A DNA stretch of 10,062 nt from assembly GCA_025201705.1 (NCBI GenBank), contig MU617449.1, forward strand, positions 2,955 to 13,016, written 5' to 3'. Source of the DNA: Dissophora ornata. Taxonomy: Eukaryota; Mortierellomycota; Mortierellomycetes; Mortierellales; Mortierellaceae. The position numbers and the translations under genes were made by a program. The notes under the pieces are model-generated. The model worked only from the letters and a program-made list of their open reading frames with translations. It did not search any database and had not been told where the DNA came from. Positions 8,609 to 10,062 of the stretch are shown here, piece by piece (the first letter of the stretch is position 1; every line of letters starts with the position of its first letter).

Positions 8609-8797
8609 AATGATGAATGTTTTATCCGATCCGGTTGCTATCAGATCGGATTGCTTCACGGGTTCAGTAGTCCACGGATTCGGATGATAAATGTTCATCC
8701 GAAATAAAAGACAGATCAGATTCGGATGTCCCTTTATTCAACGGATCGAATACGGATGGCAGCCATATCCGATCCGTTGATCCGTTGAAGAACGCTA
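8609..8797. repeat. Right subterminal ATCCG repeats
   Basis: CGGAT/ATCCG motifs continue at high density to the right terminus, mirroring the left end. A minus-strand frame from exon 1 of the channel gene reads about 45 codons into this region before a stop at 8664-8666. Those codons are transposon sequence, not native protein. Confidence 0.8.
8780..8797 (-). repeat. Right terminal inverted repeat of the hAT element
   Basis: Read on the minus strand this is TAGCGTTCTTCAACGGAT, 15 of 18 bases matching the left terminus. It ends exactly at the right target duplication. Confidence 0.92.
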
Positions 8798-8805
8798 AGT
8801 CTGAT
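8798..8805 (+). repeat. Right target-site duplication of the hAT element
   Basis: AGTCTGAT follows the right terminus and is identical to 7422-7429. Confidence 0.95.
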
Positions 8806-9065
8806 TGAGAATACTCGTCTGAATCTCCGAAATATCGCCGGCAGGTCGGTGCCGGATCATTGAAGCTTGGATCTCCCTCATCGTCGAATGATCTCGAGGC
8901 GCAATGTTGGACTTGGAGCTCCTGTTCACCTGAGGTCTCTTCCTCGCTGCTGGCATGTCCAATGTCAGGTAAAGTTAAGATGTCAATCCTTACTTCAGGT
9001 TCTTTCCCGGAAATCCTAGTATCGGTCTTTGAGGGGAACTGAGAACTTGGGAGAATGGGAGACAT
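8798..9065 (-). CDS. Channel gene exon 1, 5' part, interrupted by the hAT element
   Basis: The first in-frame ATG is at 9063-9065 and gives MSPILPSSQFPSK. About 89 codons follow, rich in Ser, Glu and Asp (EEETSGEQE, DDEGDPSFND, GDSDEYSQSD), which suggests a disordered cytosolic N-terminus. The frame runs straight into the right end of the transposon. If the element and one target copy are removed, the frame continues with SEESEGDFSEEDSS at 7421 and on to the donor near 7315, with the same acidic character on both sides. This in-frame restoration is the main evidence that the two pieces are one exon. An upstream GTG at 9122 extends the frame, but the ATG is the natural start. Alternative: a separate small gene whose frame matches by chance. 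Confidence 0.7.
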
Positions 9066-9151
9066 GGGAGAGGGGTGGAGGAAGGATGAGGGTGGAAAAG
9101 TAAAAGCAAAATAAAGATTCACTCGTTTTTATCCACAGCTGCACAGCCCAG

Positions 9152-9357
9152 GCAAAGCAGAAGGCGAAGCAGAAGAAAAATCAGAAGGCAAAGCAGAAGG
9201 CAAAGCGAAGACAAAGCAGGCAAGCAGAAGACAAAGCAGAAGGCAAAGCCAAAAGCAAAAGCAAAAGGCAAAGCCAAAAGCAAAAGCAAAAGGCAAAGCC
9301 AAAAGCAAAAGCAAAAGGCAAAGCCAAAAGCAAAAGCAAAAGGCAAAGCAAAAGGCA
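9152..9357. repeat. Purine-rich compound minisatellite (12-bp then 25-bp units)
   Basis: From 9152 the unit is 12 bp (GCAAAGCAGAAG), with starts at 9152, 9164, 9176, 9188 and 9200, then irregular. From 9242 the unit is 25 bp, with GGCAAAGCC-type starts at 9242, 9267, 9292, 9317 and 9342 joined by AAAAGC blocks. On the minus strand it is a C/T-rich tract ending about 90 nt upstream of the channel gene's ATG, so it overlaps the expected promoter or 5' UTR. The long Phe/Leu/Cys-rich open frames across it are repeat artefacts. Confidence 0.88.
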
Positions 9358-9555
9358 ACGGTATAAGTCCAACAGAACAAATCGTCTGGAGGGCTGGAAG
9401 GAACTGAAGGCGTTCATTATGACCCTCCGCACATTTTTTACAGGGGGCGAGAGCTAGGGAGTGGAGAGAAAGCGAGTAGCTGCTTTTTGACTCCTTAAGA
9501 AACTGCTAAGGCAGGCCTAAATACCAATTATTCGAATAAAGTGTTCATTTCGTAC
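9358..9555. other. Intergenic stretch without recognised features
   Basis: No open frame with protein-like content, no RNA gene and no element ends are visible. It lies between the minisatellite upstream of the channel gene and the hairpin region. Confidence 0.5.
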
Positions 9556-9590
9556 TAGTCTAACTTGTATTAATAGTTAGACTATTAATA
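9556..9590. repeat. Two overlapping inverted repeats
   Basis: TAGTCTAAC (9556-9564) pairs perfectly with GTTAGACTA (9576-9584) across an 11-nt loop. TATTAATAG (9568-9576) pairs perfectly with CTATTAATA (9582-9590) across a 5-nt loop. The two hairpins share bases and exclude each other. A TACTG direct repeat follows at about 9591-9605. No function is evident. Confidence 0.75.
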
Positions 9591-9605
9591 TACTGTACTG
9601 TACTG

Positions 9606-9808
9606 CCAAAGTGATGACTTTTTACCTGAGGGTAGGGAGGAGAACGTGAATTGGGGCAAAGAAAAGAGGAGCAAAATGGCGGCATGGACCTTTCTGATCA
9701 AATAGTGAAACATGTTCGCCTCACCTCTTTTGCCACTTTCGATCGTGGTCACACAAAGAAAATTTCAAGGGAACTGAGGAGAAACTCCAGAGCACCTGCA
9801 GCATTGGT
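9606..9808. other. Unassigned stretch before the LTR-like segment
   Basis: A plus-strand frame of 63 codons at 9651-9842 begins with TTG, not ATG, and shows no domain. Part of this interval may belong to the U3 region of the retroelement if its LTR starts further left than I place it. Confidence 0.35.
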
Positions 9809-9846
9809 TGCAAACAATTATGCTTCACAGCATGAGACCTAATCCC

Positions 9847-9918
9847 ACCCCTATCTATCGCCCCTATTAACCGCCCCTATCCACCGCCCCTATTCCATGC
9901 CTCTACGGCCACCCCTAT
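9847..9918 (+). promoter_or_regulatory. CCCCTAT repeats with 13-bp spacing upstream of a TATA box
   Basis: (A/G)CCCCTAT occurs at 9847, 9860, 9873, 9886 and 9911, the first four exactly 13 bp apart. They end about 13 bp before TATATAAAG. Regularly spaced GC-rich boxes just upstream of a TATA box look like repeated activator sites. That role is inferred. Confidence 0.65.
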
Positions 9919-9930
9919 CACACACACACC

Positions 9931-9939
9931 TATATAAAG
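9931..9939 (+). promoter_or_regulatory. TATA box
   Basis: TATATAAAG, a near-ideal TATA element, follows a short CA run. Transcription would start around 9960. The AATAAA at 9978-9983 only 47 bp downstream favours an LTR, where promoter and polyadenylation signal lie close together. Confidence 0.65.
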
Positions 9940-9977
9940 CACCTAGCAAGCACCCTACATTACGGTAGTCTTTATTC

Positions 9978-9983
9978 AATAAA
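9978..9983 (+). terminator. AATAAA poly(A) signal of the putative LTR
   Basis: AATAAA lies about 50 bp before the presumed LTR end at 10027. It would serve the 3' LTR copy of the element. Confidence 0.45.
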
Positions 9984-10027
9984 CCAACTCACCCCCAGCC
10001 GAGCCTCCCACACTTGATCCTGTTGCA

Positions 10028-10037
10028 TGGTAGCAAA
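10028..10037 (+). other. Candidate primer-binding site
   Basis: TGGTAGCAAA directly follows a CA end. TGGTAGC matches the start of primer-binding sites complementary to the 3' end of fungal initiator methionine tRNA, as in yeast Ty1. The match covers about seven bases, so it is suggestive only. Confidence 0.4.
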
Positions 10038-10062
10038 GGAAACCTCCGAACCACCCCTAGTG

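Larger units (their letters stand above)
7430..8797. mobile_element. Non-autonomous hAT-superfamily DNA transposon (1368 bp)
   Basis: Both ends are visible. The left terminus reads TAGCGTTTTCCGACGGAT (7430-7447). The right terminus, read inward, is TAGCGTTCTTCAACGGAT (8780-8797). They match at 15 of 18 positions. A perfect 8-bp target duplication, AGTCTGAT, flanks the element. Inside, from the left: ATCCG-rich subterminal repeats (7441-7680), a unique stretch (7681-7923), the C-terminal end of a hAT transposase on the minus strand (7924-8100), a 21-bp minisatellite (8100-8608), and a right ATCCG-rich subterminal region (8609-8797). At this length it cannot encode a full transposase, which is usually several hundred residues, so it would need one supplied in trans. 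The identical target copies suggest a fairly recent insertion. It sits inside exon 1 of the ion channel gene and breaks its frame. Confidence 0.93.
9809..10027 (+). mobile_element. Probable 5' LTR of a retrotransposon (interior beyond the window)
   Basis: The order of signals is that of an LTR: 13-bp promoter repeats (9847-9893), TATATAAAG (9931-9939), AATAAA (9978-9983), and a CA end at 10026-10027 followed at once by TGGTAGC. The left boundary is uncertain. TGCAAACA at 9809 gives short imperfect inverted ends with TGTTGCA at 10021-10027 and a 219-bp LTR; TGAGACC at 9835 is an alternative. No second LTR or coding region is in view, so a Pol II promoter of an ordinary gene remains possible. 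Confidence 0.5.

Noticed and set aside
8101..8613. 170-codon plus-strand Asp-rich gene
   Set aside because: It is produced wholly by the 21-bp repeat inside the transposon. The unit is divisible by three and stop-free, and the frame has no unique sequence.
9119..9432. Phe/Leu/Cys-rich minus-strand open frames that look like membrane proteins
   Set aside because: They are translations of the 12/25-bp purine-rich minisatellite in several frames, with no unique sequence.

Overview
The window looks like nuclear DNA of a fungus, most likely an early-diverging lineage such as Mortierellomycota or a relative. The main gene has nine short introns (about 80-120 nt) with GTAAGT/GTATGT-type donors, TAG/CAG acceptors and, in one case, a TACTAAT branch point. 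Its product matches a layout I associate with Mortierella-type proteins: a long WD40-like N-terminal region joined to a TRP-like ion transport domain. The lineage call is inference, not proven.

Layout. 1-1285: AT-rich non-coding DNA made largely of repeats: a 25-bp minisatellite (227-351), a 25/26-bp minisatellite (476-560), a ~72-bp duplicated segment (568-763) and a 36-bp repeat (1018-1101). 1285-2000: unresolved DNA with open frames on both strands but no convincing gene. 2127-9065, minus strand: one gene of ten exons. My model is exon 1 8798-9065 joined to 7316-7421, then 7197-7233, 6971-7090, 6813-6873, 3596-6701, 3367-3502, 3228-3263, 2885-3115, 2652-2766 and 2127-2554. All exon phases close, giving about 1547 codons once the insertion is removed. 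9152-9357: a purine-rich 12/25-bp repeat just upstream of this gene. 9556-9590: hairpins. 9809/9833-10062: an apparent 5' LTR reading off the right edge (13-bp promoter repeats, TATA box, AATAAA, CA end, TGGTAGC primer-binding-like site).

Most striking feature. A complete but non-autonomous hAT transposon (7430-8797, 1368 bp) lies inside exon 1 of the channel gene. It has 18-bp imperfect terminal inverted repeats starting TAGCG, a perfect 8-bp target duplication (AGTCTGAT), a remnant of the hAT transposase dimerisation domain, and a 21-bp minisatellite where the rest of the transposase should be. Removing the element and one target copy rejoins a single acidic, Ser/Glu-rich reading frame. The insertion adds 1376 bp, which is not a multiple of three, so this allele is predicted to be broken unless splicing or an alternative start rescues it.

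The channel gene is the only well-supported host gene. All other long open frames here are shadows or repeat artefacts.
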